A DNA stretch of 64,000 bases. Origin: Aurantimonas endophytica. Lineage in GTDB: Bacteria > Pseudomonadota > Alphaproteobacteria > Rhizobiales > Rhizobiaceae. Position 1 is the first letter of the stretch. Each line of letters begins with the position of its first letter. Under the pieces are notes generated by a model. That model saw only the letters and a list, made by a program, of their open reading frames with translations. It searched no databases and had not been told where the DNA came from. The position numbers and the translations under genes are program-made. The stretch spans positions 248,001-312,000 of the forward strand of contig NZ_JACIEM010000006.1 of the NCBI RefSeq assembly GCF_014196845.1, in the 5' to 3' direction. This document shows, piece by piece, positions 37,417-46,976 of this stretch.

Positions 37417-37908
37417 ATGGTATCAAGACGAATTGGCCGGGATGCCGGCGGCAAGCGCAAGTTCCTTGCGATCATCGACGGCACGCCGGAATGCGGGCGC
37501 GCCGCCTCCTATGCGGCGCATCGCGCCAAGGCCAGCGGCGGCGGTGCTGTGCTGCTCTTCGTGATCGAACCAGGCGATTTCCAGCATTGGCTGGGCGTCG
37601 AGAAGATCATGAGGGCCGAGGCTGCCGAAGAGGCCGGCACCAAGCTCGCCAAGGTCGCGGACGAATTGCGCGAGAAGGTCGGGATAGAGCCGGAGACCGT
37701 CGTGCGCGAGGGCAAGATCGTCGAGGAGATCCACGCGCTGATCGAGGCGGACCGCGAGATCGCGATCCTGGTGCTGGCGTCGGGCGACGCGTCCGAGGGG
37801 CCGGGGCCGTTGGTTTCCTCGGTCGCCGGCAAGGGCGCTGCCTTCCCGATCCCGGTCACGATCGTGCCGGCGACGCTGACCGATGAGGATATCGCCAGCC
37901 TCTGTTGA
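37417..37908 (+). CDS. universal stress protein family
   Basis: 163 residues with one UspA-like Rossmann domain: KFLAIIDGTPECGRAASYAAHRA, then ILVLASG and a final FPIPVTIVPA strand. The full ATP-binding G-2x-G-9x-G(S/T) loop is only partly kept (ASGDASEGPGPLVSSVAGKGAAF). Start uncertain: the ATG at 37417 has no good ribosome site. Usual neighbour of trpS. Confidence 0.8.
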   Translation: MVSRRIGRDAGGKRKFLAIIDGTPECGRAASYAAHRAKASGGGAVLLFVIEPGDFQHWLGVEKIMRAEAAEEAGTKLAKVADELREKVGIEPETVVREGKIVEEIHALIEADREIAILVLASGDASEGPGPLVSSVAGKGAAFPIPVTIVPATLTDEDIASLC

Positions 37909-37929
37909 TAGGAGGCCGCGCACCTTATG

Positions 37930-37974
37930 TTGCGATAAGCGGCACCGCGCTGTATAGTTTAGAACAATTCCAAT
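37930..37974 (+). promoter_or_regulatory. nfu promoter with an Irr-type iron control element
   Basis: TTGCGA (37930-37935), 17-base spacer, TATAGT (37953-37958). Overlapping the last base of the -10 is TTTAGAA-CAA-TTCCAAT (37958-37974), 7/7 and 5/7 matches to the two halves of the Irr-binding ICE box TTTAGAA-N3-TTCTAAA. Placement across the -10 and start site suggests repression. Confidence 0.55.
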
Positions 37975-38009
37975 GAAGTCGGCGGCACCGGTCGCACGAG
38001 AGGCAAGCC

Positions 38010-38585
38010 ATGTTCATCCAGACGGAAGTGACCCCGAATCCCGCCACGCTGAAGTTCCTGCCCGGTCGGGTCGTTCTCGAGACTGGCACCGAGGAGTTCC
38101 TGTCGCAGGCCGACGCCGCGGGCCGCTCGCCGCTTGCTGCCCGCCTGATGGCGGTGCCGGGCGTGACCGGCGTGTTCTTCGGCTACGACTTCGTCACCGT
38201 GTCGAAGGACGGGCCGGACTGGCAGCATTTGAAGCCGGCCATCCTCGCCGGGCTGATGGAGCATTTCCTCTCCAACGATCCGGTGATGCTGGCAGCCGGC
38301 GAGAGCACGGCGGCGCCGGAAGGCGAGGAATTCTTCGAGGAGCGCGACGCAAATACCGTCGCGACCATCAAGGAGTTGCTCGAGACGCGGGTTCGTCCTG
38401 CCGTCGCCCAGGACGGCGGCGACATCACGTTCCGCGGCTACCGGGACGGCACGGTCTATCTCAACATGCGCGGCGCCTGCGCCGGCTGCCCGTCCTCGAC
38501 CGCCACGCTGAAGCACGGCATCCAGAACCTGCTGCGCCATTTCGTGCCGGAGGTCGAGGCGGTGGAGGCGATGGAAGCAGCCTGA
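38010..38585 (+). CDS. nfuA: NifU-like Fe-S cluster carrier
   Basis: Carries and delivers iron-sulfur clusters. N-terminal Nfu_N domain (MFIQTEVTPNPATLKFLPG) and C-terminal NifU domain with Cys157-x-x-Cys160 (GACAGCPSSTATL) binding a bridging cluster. 191 residues, the Rhizobiales/mitochondrial Nfu1 layout. AGGCAAGCC precedes the ATG. Confidence 0.93.
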   Translation: MFIQTEVTPNPATLKFLPGRVVLETGTEEFLSQADAAGRSPLAARLMAVPGVTGVFFGYDFVTVSKDGPDWQHLKPAILAGLMEHFLSNDPVMLAAGESTAAPEGEEFFEERDANTVATIKELLETRVRPAVAQDGGDITFRGYRDGTVYLNMRGACAGCPSSTATLKHGIQNLLRHFVPEVEAVEAMEAA

Positions 38586-38664
38586 TCGCCGGAGTTCCGC
38601 CCGTGGCCGTTTCTGCCGCATCGGCCGGCGCGCGAGCGGCGCGGCGCAGACGGACGCCGGTGAC

Positions 38665-39378
38665 GTGACGCAACTGCTTCTCGCCATCGACACCGCCTTC
38701 GCGCGCTGTTCCGCCGCGGTTTTTGACGGAGCGAGCGGCCGGCTTCTCGCATCGGCCGAGCCCGAGATCGGCAAGGGCCACGCCGAGCAGCTGATGGCGG
38801 TGATCGCCGACGTTCTGGAGCGGGCGGGCGTTGCCTATGGCGACCTTGCGCGGATCGGCGTGACCGTCGGCCCCGGCTCTTTCACCGGGATCCGGGTCGG
38901 CGTCGCCTCGGCCCGCGGCCTGGCGCTGGCACTCGACATCCCGGCAGTCGGCATCGACACGCTCTCCGCACTGGCCGCGCCCGAGTTCGGCAAGGGCCGG
39001 GCGGTTCTTGCGACGCTCGACGCCAAGCGGGGCGAGATCTACGCCGCGCTCTACGATGCCGAAGGCGCCGTCATCGCGGCACCGCGCGCTTTGGCGCCGG
39101 CGGACTTGTCGGCGATTCTCGCCGGCCTCGATGCCGACGCGCCGCTCGGACTGGTCGGTACCGGCTCCCCGATCGCACAGGCCGCCCTTCCTGACCGGCG
39201 CCCAGAGCTTCTCGGCAGCGATTCGCGCATCGACATGGCCGCGTTCGCCCGTCTCGCCGCACTCGCACCCGAAGCGCCGCCCAAGCCGCTGTATCTGCGC
39301 GGCGCCGACGCCAAACCGTCCAGTGCCGCGGGCACGATCAGCTTTCGTGTCCCGGCCTCTCCTCAAGCCGTGCCGTGA
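38665..39378 (+). CDS. tsaB: tRNA threonylcarbamoyladenosine biosynthesis protein TsaB
   Basis: Partner of TsaD/TsaE in making t6A37 in tRNAs. 237 residues of the ASKHA fold: LLLAIDTAFARCSAAVF, KGHAEQLM, VTVGPGSFTGIRVGVA. GTG start at 38665. Followed by rimI, the usual tsaB-rimI pair. Confidence 0.93.
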   Translation: MTQLLLAIDTAFARCSAAVFDGASGRLLASAEPEIGKGHAEQLMAVIADVLERAGVAYGDLARIGVTVGPGSFTGIRVGVASARGLALALDIPAVGIDTLSALAAPEFGKGRAVLATLDAKRGEIYAALYDAEGAVIAAPRALAPADLSAILAGLDADAPLGLVGTGSPIAQAALPDRRPELLGSDSRIDMAAFARLAALAPEAPPKPLYLRGADAKPSSAAGTISFRVPASPQAVP

Positions 39379-39447
39379 TGGAGTAACCTCGCGGCAAGCG
39401 GTGTCTGCCACGGTGCGGCGTGTGGCCGAAGAAGGGGAGGACGTTCG

Positions 39448-39972
39448 ATGTACTGGTATCTGCCCTGGGCCTGGACGACCTCGTTTCTGGAAGCACTGGT
39501 GCGCACCGGGCCTGTCGTCTGCACCCCGCTGACCGATGACGATCTCGACACCGCCGCCGAGCTGCACAGCGAGGCCTTCGACCATCCCTGGTCGGGAGAC
39601 GAACTGGCCTCGCTGCTCGGGCAGGCCGGCAGTTTCGGCTTCGTCGCGCGCCGGGTCGGCCATGCCGGCGAGCCGCCGCTCGGCTTCGTCCTCGCCCGCA
39701 ACACCAAGGGCGAGGCCGAGATCCTCACCATCGCCGTTGCGCCGCGGGCCCGCCGCCATGGTGTCGGCCGGCTCTTGATGGACCACGTGCTGCAGCATCT
39801 CCACGCCGAGCGCGCCGAGTCGCTGTTTCTCGAAGTGGACGAGGAGAACACGGCCGCCCGCCGTCTCTACGAGCGCCTTCGCTTCGTCGAGGCAGGGCGC
39901 CGGCCGGCCTATTACCGCCAGCCGGACGGCCGGCGCACCAGCGCGCTGACCCTCAAGCGCTCGCTCCGTTAG
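39448..39972 (+). CDS. rimI: ribosomal-protein-alanine N-acetyltransferase RimI
   Basis: GNAT acetyltransferase, usually acting on ribosomal protein S18. The acetyl-CoA loop is VAPRARRHGVGRLLM (about residues 92-106); LFLEVDEENTAARRLYERLRF is the conserved C-terminal motif. 174 residues, with a 20-residue N-terminal extension. GGGGAGG precedes the ATG. Confidence 0.9.
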   Translation: MYWYLPWAWTTSFLEALVRTGPVVCTPLTDDDLDTAAELHSEAFDHPWSGDELASLLGQAGSFGFVARRVGHAGEPPLGFVLARNTKGEAEILTIAVAPRARRHGVGRLLMDHVLQHLHAERAESLFLEVDEENTAARRLYERLRFVEAGRRPAYYRQPDGRRTSALTLKRSLR

Positions 39973-40020
39973 CCGTGCAGGAAAAATCCCCGGCATGATG
40001 GCGCAGAGAGCCGGCAGAGC

Positions 40021-40893
40021 ATGATCGCCTGGCTGCGCGTCGGGTTCGTCGCCTTCGTGCTGACGACGATGACGCTTGTCCTCTGGCCGCTGCAGAACCT
40101 TGCCATGGCGCGTGGCTGGACCCTCGCGCGGCGTCTGCCGCATTTCTGGCATGTCGTCGCCTGCGCCGTCACCGGCCTCAAGGTAACGGTGGTGGGACGG
40201 CCAAGCCCGGACCACCCGCTGCTGATCGCGTCCAACCACCAGTCCTGGGCCGACATCATGGTGCTCGGCCGGATCATGCCGCTGTCCTTCATCGCCAAGG
40301 CGGAGGTGCGGGACTGGCCGGCCTTCGGGCTTCTCGCCCGGCTGCAGCGGACGGTCTTCGTCGAGCGCGGCGATCGCCGGCGGACCGGCGTGCAGGCCGA
40401 CGCCATCGCCGAACGGCTCAATCAGGGCGACGTGATGGTGCTTTTCGCCGAGGGAACGACCTCGGACGGCAACGAGGTGCTGCCGTTCAAGACTGCCCTC
40501 TTCGGTGCGGCGCAGGCAGCGCTCCGGAACGCCGAGACGCATGCCGTTCGCGTCCAGCCGGTTTCGATCGCCTATACAAGCGCCCACGGCGTGCCGCTCG
40601 GGCGTTTCTTCCGCCCGCTCGCGGCCTGGCCGGGAGACGTCCCGCTCGGGCCGCATCTCCTTGCCTTCCTGCGCGAAGGCGCCGTCGAGGCGGAAGTGAC
40701 CTTCGGCGAGCCGCTGCTCTTCGACGCCGCGTCCGACCGCAAGCAGGTCGCGCGGACCGCCGAGGAGCGGGTGCGGCACATGCTGGTGGCGAGCCTTCGC
40801 GGCCACAGCAGGACGACGAATCGCGACGCTCGACGGCGGGAAACCGATCTCCGACTTGCGCCCGGTCGCGATGGTGGCGATATAGGTATCTAA
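40021..40893 (+). CDS. olsA: lyso-ornithine lipid O-acyltransferase OlsA (PlsC family)
   Basis: Second step of ornithine-lipid synthesis. PlsC-type acyltransferase with the catalytic NHQSWAD (residues 72-78) and substrate motif FAEGTTS (142-148); N-terminal membrane helix at 4-25. In Sinorhizobium olsA lies directly before miaB, as here, and olsB is present in this window; otherwise it would be called a generic 1-acylglycerol-3-phosphate acyltransferase. The fur/mur gene often found between rimI and this gene is absent. Confidence 0.85.
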   Translation: MIAWLRVGFVAFVLTTMTLVLWPLQNLAMARGWTLARRLPHFWHVVACAVTGLKVTVVGRPSPDHPLLIASNHQSWADIMVLGRIMPLSFIAKAEVRDWPAFGLLARLQRTVFVERGDRRRTGVQADAIAERLNQGDVMVLFAEGTTSDGNEVLPFKTALFGAAQAALRNAETHAVRVQPVSIAYTSAHGVPLGRFFRPLAAWPGDVPLGPHLLAFLREGAVEAEVTFGEPLLFDAASDRKQVARTAEERVRHMLVASLRGHSRTTNRDARRRETDLRLAPGRDGGDIGI

Positions 40894-40941
40894 CCAGTTC
40901 CGTCGGCACGGCCGGGGGCTATGGTCCGATCAGAAGGACGC

Positions 40942-42354
40942 ATGACCGAAACAACCGAAGCACCCGTCCCGGTGGGCGCCGGCGCCAATACCCGCAAGGT
41001 CTTCATCAAGACCTACGGCTGCCAGATGAACGTCTACGACTCGCAGCGCATGGGCGACGCGCTGGCGAAGGACGGCTACGAGCCGACGGAGACGATCGAG
41101 GACGCCGACCTCGTCCTGCTCAATACCTGCCACATCCGAGAGCGCGCCGCCGAGAAGGTCTATTCCGAGCTCGGCCGCATCCGGTTGCTGAAGGCCGAGC
41201 GCCACAGCCAGGGCCGCGAATTCCACGTCGGCGTCACCGGCTGCGTCGCCCAGGCCGAAGGTAGCGAGATCATCAGACGCGCGCCGGTCGTCGATCTCGT
41301 CGTCGGCCCGCAGACCTATCACCGCCTGCCCGAGGCGCTCGCAAGGGTGGCGCGCGGCGACAAGGTCGTCGATACCGATTATGCGGTCGAGGACAAGTTC
41401 GACCATCTGCCTCGCACCAACGACCGGCAGATCCGGGCGCGCGGCGTCACCGCCTTTCTCACCGTCCAGGAAGGCTGCGACAAGTTCTGCACCTTCTGCG
41501 TCGTGCCCTACACGCGCGGCTCCGAGGTCTCGCGGCCGTTCGCCGGAATCGTCGAGGAGGCCCGCCGCCTGGCGGATTCGGGCGTCCGCGAGGTGACCCT
41601 GCTCGGCCAGAACGTCAACGCCTGGGCGGGCGAGGATGCCGCCGGCCGACCGGTCGGCCTCGCTGGCCTGCTGCGGGCCTTGGCAGAGATCCCCGGCATC
41701 GCCCGGCTGCGCTACACCACCTCGCATCCGCGCGACATGGATGCCGAGCTGATCCGCGCCCATGCCGATCTCGAAAGCCTGATGCCGTATCTGCACCTGC
41801 CGGTGCAGTCGGGCTCTGACCGGATCCTCAGGGCGATGAACCGGCGCCACACGGCGGCCGACTACCTGGAGCTTGTCCAGACGATCCGCGCCGCCCGGCC
41901 GGACATCGCGATGTCGGGCGATTTCATCGTCGGCTTTCCTGGCGAGACCGAGGAGGATTTCGACGCGACGATGCGGCTCGTCGTCGAAATCGGCTACGCC
42001 TCGGCCTTCTCGTTCAAATACTCTCCGCGTCCGGGCACCCCCGGCGCCGAAATGGACGACCATGTCGACGAGGCGGTGAAGTCCGAGCGGCTGCAGCGCC
42101 TGCAGGCGCTGTTGCGCGTCCAGCAGGACCGCTTCGCCGCGAGCCTCGTCGGGCAGACCATCCCGGTTCTGGTGGAAAAGCCGGGCCGCTATGCCCATCA
42201 GCTCGTCGGACGCTCGCCCTTCCTGCAGCCGGTCGTCCTGCCGGCCGGGGCCGGGGCGATCGGCGACATCGTGACGGTATCCATCGAAGCGACCCTGCCG
42301 AACTCGCTGATGGCAGCGGGCGCCGGGATCGAAGCCGGAAGGAAGGTCGCTTGA
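40942..42354 (+). CDS. miaB: tRNA-2-methylthio-N6-isopentenyladenosine synthase
   Basis: Radical-SAM methylthiotransferase acting on A37 of tRNAs. N-terminal UPF0004 cluster Cys ([12 protein letters not shown]), radical-SAM cluster Cys179/183/186 (GCDKFCTFC), C-terminal TRAM domain. 470 residues from the ATG at 40942 (AAGGA upstream), preferred over an ATG seven codons earlier. Its TGA overlaps the TTG of phoH. Confidence 0.95.
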   Translation: MTETTEAPVPVGAGANTRKVFIKTYGCQMNVYDSQRMGDALAKDGYEPTETIEDADLVLLNTCHIRERAAEKVYSELGRIRLLKAERHSQGREFHVGVTGCVAQAEGSEIIRRAPVVDLVVGPQTYHRLPEALARVARGDKVVDTDYAVEDKFDHLPRTNDRQIRARGVTAFLTVQEGCDKFCTFCVVPYTRGSEVSRPFAGIVEEARRLADSGVREVTLLGQNVNAWAGEDAAGRPVGLAGLLRALAEIPGIARLRYTTSHPRDMDAELIRAHADLESLMPYLHLPVQSGSDRILRAMNRRHTAADYLELVQTIRAARPDIAMSGDFIVGFPGETEEDFDATMRLVVEIGYASAFSFKYSPRPGTPGAEMDDHVDEAVKSERLQRLQALLRVQQDRFAASLVGQTIPVLVEKPGRYAHQLVGRSPFLQPVVLPAGAGAIGDIVTVSIEATLPNSLMAAGAGIEAGRKVA

Positions 42355-43394
42355 AGTCAGAGAATGTGACGCTGCCGGTATCCGGCGCCTCCGACATGGC
42401 GCATATCGTGCTGACCTACGAAGACAACCGCCTCGCCAGCTCGCTGTTCGGCCAGTTCGACGAGCATCTGGCGCTGCTGGAGCAGAAGCTAGGCGTCGAT
42501 GCGCGGGCGCGCGGCAACAAGGTCGAGATCCGCGGCACGCAGGCGGCCAGCGAACAGGCGCGCCGAGCGCTCGACCATCTCTACGAGCGCCTGCAGCGCG
42601 GCAGCGAGATCGGCCAGAAGGACGTCGACGGCGCCGTTCGCATGGCCATCGCCCAGGATGACCAGCTGATCCTGCCGACGCTGGAGAAGAAGGGCCGCAT
42701 GTCGCTGGCCCAGATCGCCACCCGCCGCCGGACGATCCACGCGCGAACCCCGACGCAGGACGCCTACATGCGGGCGATGGACCGCGCCGAGCTGGTGCTC
42801 GGCGTCGGCCCTGCCGGTACCGGCAAGACCTATCTTGCCGTCGCCCACGCCGCGATGCTGCTGGAGCGTGGCCAGGTCGACCGGATCATCCTGTCGCGCC
42901 CGGCGGTGGAGGCGGGCGAACGGCTCGGCTTCCTGCCCGGCGACATGAAGGAGAAGGTCGATCCGTATCTGCGGCCGCTCTACGATGCGCTCTACGACAT
43001 GATCCCGGCCGAGAAGGTCGAGCGGGCGCTCGCCGCCGGCGCCATCGAGATCGCGCCGCTCGCCTTCATGCGCGGCCGCACGCTCGCCAATGCCGCGGTG
43101 ATCCTCGACGAGGCGCAGAACACCACCGCGATGCAGATGAAGATGTTCCTCACCCGCCTGGGCGAGAACGCAAGGATGGTGGTGACCGGCGATCCCTCGC
43201 AGATCGACCTGCCGCCCGGCCAGAAATCCGGCCTGGTCGAGGCGCTGCGGGTGCTGGTCGGCGTGCCGAACGTCGTCACCGTGCGCTTCGAGGCCAAGGA
43301 CGTGGTGCGCCATCCGCTGGTCCAGGCCATCGTCGAGGCCTATGAGGAGGATGCGACGCGCCACCGCGCGCCGAGCATCCCGCTGGACAGTTAA
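42351..43394 (+). CDS. phoH: PhoH-like ATPase
   Basis: P-loop ATPase linked to RNA metabolism, usually beside ybeY. P-loop GPAGTGKT at residues 153-160; [14 protein letters not shown] and GDPSQIDLP follow. 347 residues. The TTG at 42351 overlaps the miaB stop with GGAAGG upstream; an ATG 15 codons later is the alternative. Confidence 0.93.
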   Translation: MKSENVTLPVSGASDMAHIVLTYEDNRLASSLFGQFDEHLALLEQKLGVDARARGNKVEIRGTQAASEQARRALDHLYERLQRGSEIGQKDVDGAVRMAIAQDDQLILPTLEKKGRMSLAQIATRRRTIHARTPTQDAYMRAMDRAELVLGVGPAGTGKTYLAVAHAAMLLERGQVDRIILSRPAVEAGERLGFLPGDMKEKVDPYLRPLYDALYDMIPAEKVERALAAGAIEIAPLAFMRGRTLANAAVILDEAQNTTAMQMKMFLTRLGENARMVVTGDPSQIDLPPGQKSGLVEALRVLVGVPNVVTVRFEAKDVVRHPLVQAIVEAYEEDATRHRAPSIPLDS

Positions 43395-43937
43395 GTGCCC
43401 GAAGACCGACAACCGCGTTCATATGACGGACTGACCGTCGCCCTCGCCGTCGAGGTGCCGGCCTGGGACGAGGCCGGCCTCGGCGACATCGCGTTGCTGG
43501 CGCACTTGGCCTTTGCCGCTGCCGCCCGCCGCATCGGCCTGCCAGGCGACGTCGTGAGCGAGATCGGCCTGACGCTCGCCGACGACGCCATGGTGCAGGC
43601 AGCCAACGCCGAATGGCGCGGCAAGGACCGGCCGACCAACATCCTGTCCTTCCCGATGGCGGCGCCCGGGGCTCCACCCGGGCCGCTGCTCGGCGATCTC
43701 ATCCTCGCCTACGAGACCGTCGCCCGCGAGGCGACGCTGGAAGACAAGCCCTTCGATGCCCACTTCCGACATCTTCTCGTGCATGGGTTCCTCCATCTTG
43801 TCGGATACGACCATGTCGACGACACCGAGGCGGAGGCCATGGAACGGCTTGAAGTCGAGATCCTTAACGAGCTGGGTGTCGCCGATCCCTATGCCGAAGG
43901 CACAGCAACACCGGCCACGATGCCGATCGAACGATGA
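43395..43937 (+). CDS. ybeY: endoribonuclease YbeY
   Basis: Metal-dependent RNase for 16S rRNA 3' maturation and ribosome quality control. Zinc ligands His130, His134, His140 in HGFLHLVGYDH. 180 residues; GTG start right after the phoH stop. Overlaps corC by ATGA. Confidence 0.93.
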   Translation: MPEDRQPRSYDGLTVALAVEVPAWDEAGLGDIALLAHLAFAAAARRIGLPGDVVSEIGLTLADDAMVQAANAEWRGKDRPTNILSFPMAAPGAPPGPLLGDLILAYETVAREATLEDKPFDAHFRHLLVHGFLHLVGYDHVDDTEAEAMERLEVEILNELGVADPYAEGTATPATMPIER

Positions 43938-45028
43938 GTGAGACGATGACTATCGAAGCGCACGTGCCTGACCGGGACCGTGGCGACACACAGGTCGGCG
44001 ATGCCGCCGAAGACCGCAACGCCGGCGACGACCGAAGTCGGCGCGCCGGGACGCCGGGTCAGCCCGGCGTCTGGGCGAGCCTCTTGCGTCGGATGCGCCC
44101 GCGCATGCCCCGCGTCATGCGCGAGGATCTGACGGAGGCCCTGATGCATCAGGGCTCCGGCGAGGACGCCTTCAGCCCGGCCGAACGGGCGATGCTCAAC
44201 AACATCCTGCGGCTGCGCGAGGTGAGGGTCGAGGATGTGATGGTTCCGAGGGCGGATATCGAGGCTGCCGAGATCGGTACCACGCTCGGCGAACTCATGC
44301 GGCAGTTCGAGGCGAGCGGCCATTCTCGCATGCCGGTCTATGGCGAAAGCCTCGACGACCCGCGCGGCATGATCCACATCCGCGACGTCGTTGCCCACAT
44401 CACCCGCGTGGCGCGTCCGGCGAGGCCAGGCGGCACGGCCGCGGGCGGCGGCAACGGCTCGCGCAAGCCGAAGTCGGGGCTCGATCTGCGCCAGATCGAC
44501 CTTGCCAAGAAGATCGAGGACCTCGGCATCATCCGCAAGGTGCTGTTCGTGCCGCCCTCGATGCTTGCCTCCGACCTGATGGCGAGAATGCAGGCGACGC
44601 GAACCCAGATGGCGCTGGTCATCGACGAATATGGCGGCACCGATGGCCTCGTCTCGCTGGAGGACGTCATCGAGATGGTCGTCGGCAATATCGAGGACGA
44701 GCACGACGACGAGGCGCCGATGATCACGGCCGGCGGCGACGGCATCTGGGTTGCCGATGCCAGGGCCGATCTCGACGAAGTGAAGGCGCTGGTCGGTGAG
44801 GATTTCGACATCAGCGAGTATGAGGAGGAAGCCGACACGATCGGCGGCCTGTTGTTCTCCGAACTCGGACGGGTACCGACCCGGGGCGAGGTGATCCAGG
44901 CCGTGCCGGGCTTCGAGTTCCAGGTACTCGATGCCGATCCGCGGCGCGTCCGGCGCGTGCGGATCGTGCGCTTCCGGCAGGGGGACAAGCGCCGCCGCGT
45001 CGTCGAGGGCCTGGCAAATGCCCCCTAG
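43934..45028 (+). CDS. corC: CorC/HlyC family CBS-domain protein
   Basis: 364 residues: CBS pair (VEDVMVPRADIEAAEI and AVIDEYGGTDGLVSLED) followed by the CorC_HlyC/transporter-associated domain (DTIGGLLFSELGRVPTRGE). No DUF21 membrane domain. CorC proteins have been linked to magnesium/cobalt efflux. The ybeY-corC-lnt order is conserved. Confidence 0.92.
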   Translation: MSETMTIEAHVPDRDRGDTQVGDAAEDRNAGDDRSRRAGTPGQPGVWASLLRRMRPRMPRVMREDLTEALMHQGSGEDAFSPAERAMLNNILRLREVRVEDVMVPRADIEAAEIGTTLGELMRQFEASGHSRMPVYGESLDDPRGMIHIRDVVAHITRVARPARPGGTAAGGGNGSRKPKSGLDLRQIDLAKKIEDLGIIRKVLFVPPSMLASDLMARMQATRTQMALVIDEYGGTDGLVSLEDVIEMVVGNIEDEHDDEAPMITAGGDGIWVADARADLDEVKALVGEDFDISEYEEEADTIGGLLFSELGRVPTRGEVIQAVPGFEFQVLDADPRRVRRVRIVRFRQGDKRRRVVEGLANAP

Positions 45029-45132
45029 GCGTACCGCCGGCACCGGTTTTCGGCCCGGCGGCTCTGGTTGCCCGGCCGCCGGATGACATCAGCCTCGCGA
45101 AAGCGAGTATCGTTAACTGGCGGACCGGCATC

Positions 45133-46866
45133 GTGCATGGGGTCGTCGACCTCACATGCGGGGGCAATTTGAGCGCCATAAGCCGTCGCGGCGGCCTCCT
45201 CGGCGAGGGCCGCCTTCTCGATCGTCTGGCCGGCCGCGTCCTCCTCGTCGCGGGCTGGCGGCGCGCTTTGCTGACCTTCGTTGCTGGCGCGCTTGCGACG
45301 CTCGCGCTGCCGCCGTTCAATTTCCCGGCGATCGGCTTCGTTTCCTTTCCGCTGCTGGTCTGGCTGATCGACGGCGCGGCCTTCGACCCCGGTCGCTCGC
45401 TGCCGCGACGGCTGATGCCGGTGTTCGCCACCGGCTGGCTCTTCGGCTTCGGCTATTTCGTCGCCGGCCTGTGGTGGCTCGGCGCGGCCATGCTGGTGGA
45501 TGCCGCGGAGTTCGCGATCTTCATCCCGCTTGCGGTACTCGGATTGCCGGCAATCCTCGCGGTCTATTATGGCGTCGCCGCCGTGCTCGCCCGGCTGCTC
45601 TGGAGCGACAGCGCCTACCGCATCTTCGCGCTGGCCGCCGCCTTCGGCTTCGTCGAATATCTGCGGGCCTTCCTGTTCACCGGCTTTCCGTGGAACGAGA
45701 TCGGCGTCATGGCCGCGCCGGTGCCGCTGCTGATGCAGACCGCCGGCCTCGTCGGCGTGCATGGGCTGACGCTGCTCGCCGTGCTCGTCTTCTCCGCCCC
45801 GGCCGTCCTCGCCGACCGGCGCGGTCGCGCAGCGACGCTGGCCGTGGCGGCGGCGCTCCTGGTCTTCCATGTCGGCTTCGGCGCCTGGCGTCTTGCCACC
45901 CACCCCACCGAATTCGTCGAGGCGGTGAATGTCCGCGTCGTCCAGCCGAACATCGAGCAGACCCAGAAATGGGAGGACAGCCAGGCGGAGACGATCTTCG
46001 ATCGGCATATCAGGCTGACCGAGACGCGGGCGGAGCCCGGCGAGATCATCGGGGCGACCGCTCCCGCCGACGCGGCCGGAACCGCCGAACCCGACGTTCC
46101 GGCAATACGCACGCTGGTGATCTGGCCGGAATCGGCGTTCCCCTTCCTGCTGACCGAACGCCCCGATGCGATCGCCCGCATCGCCGACACGCTGCTGCCG
46201 GGCGAGACGCTGATCGCCGGTGCGGCGCGGCTGGAGGGTCCCGACGACGTCAGCTCGCGCGTCTACAACTCGGTCTATGTGATCGACGACAACGGCGAGA
46301 TCATCGACGCCCGCGACAAGGTGCATCTGGTGCCGTTCGGCGAGTACCTGCCGTTCCAGACATTCCTCGAAGGCCTCGGCGTGTCGCAGCTGGCCGACAT
46401 GCCGGGCGGGTTTTCCCCGGGCGCCGTGCGTAGCAGGGTGCCGCTCGAGGGCGCGCCGTCCTTTCTGCCGCTGGTGTGCTACGAGATCATCTTCCCCGGC
46501 GAGATCGATGCCGGCTCGCCGCAGACGCGGCCCGGCTTCCTCGTCAATGACACCAATGATGCCTGGTACGGTGCGACACCGGGGCCTTACCAGCATCTGC
46601 GGCTGGCTGAGCTGACCTCCGTCGCCCTCGGCCTGCCGCTGGTGCGCAGTGCGAATACGGGTATTTCAGTCGTGAACGATGCCTATGGGAGACAGGTCGG
46701 CGGCCTGGCGCTGGGATCGACCGGTACCGTCGAAGTGGCGCTGCCCGAGGCTGGCGCGCCGACAGCCTATGCTCTTTTCGGTAACGTGCCCTTCTGGCTG
46801 GCCTGGACCGCGGCCCTGGCAATAGGGTTGCTTTCCCGGGCGAGGATGCACGTAAGGATTGATTGA
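45133..46866 (+). CDS. lnt: apolipoprotein N-acyltransferase
   Basis: Adds the third acyl chain to lipoproteins after Lgt and LspA. N-terminal membrane helices (from TFVAGALATLALPPFNFPAI) then the periplasmic nitrilase domain: WPESAFPF with the catalytic Glu, DKVHLVPFGEYLPF with Lys, VCYEIIFPG with Cys. Start is uncertain: ATG 45133 is used; TTG 45169 behind GGGGG is possible and gives a more usual length. Confidence 0.94.
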   Translation: MHGVVDLTCGGNLSAISRRGGLLGEGRLLDRLAGRVLLVAGWRRALLTFVAGALATLALPPFNFPAIGFVSFPLLVWLIDGAAFDPGRSLPRRLMPVFATGWLFGFGYFVAGLWWLGAAMLVDAAEFAIFIPLAVLGLPAILAVYYGVAAVLARLLWSDSAYRIFALAAAFGFVEYLRAFLFTGFPWNEIGVMAAPVPLLMQTAGLVGVHGLTLLAVLVFSAPAVLADRRGRAATLAVAAALLVFHVGFGAWRLATHPTEFVEAVNVRVVQPNIEQTQKWEDSQAETIFDRHIRLTETRAEPGEIIGATAPADAAGTAEPDVPAIRTLVIWPESAFPFLLTERPDAIARIADTLLPGETLIAGAARLEGPDDVSSRVYNSVYVIDDNGEIIDARDKVHLVPFGEYLPFQTFLEGLGVSQLADMPGGFSPGAVRSRVPLEGAPSFLPLVCYEIIFPGEIDAGSPQTRPGFLVNDTNDAWYGATPGPYQHLRLAELTSVALGLPLVRSANTGISVVNDAYGRQVGGLALGSTGTVEVALPEAGAPTAYALFGNVPFWLAWTAALAIGLLSRARMHVRID

Positions 46867-46900
46867 CAGTCCGGAGCCACACCGCTTAGGCCGGAATTCG

Positions 46901-46950
46901 AAATTGATTTAAGACAATTTTGGGTTCGCACGTGGCGCATGCAATGCGCC
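46901..46950. promoter_or_regulatory. two palindromes upstream of the XRE regulator gene
   Basis: AAATTG (46901-46906) and CAATTT (46915-46920) form one perfect inverted repeat; GGCGCAT-GCA-ATGCGCC (46934-46950) forms a second, perfect one. Both lie within 80 bases of the regulator start: candidate autoregulatory operators. Confidence 0.4.
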
Positions 46951-46976
46951 GCCGCAGCGGGTCGGGCGGGACAAGG

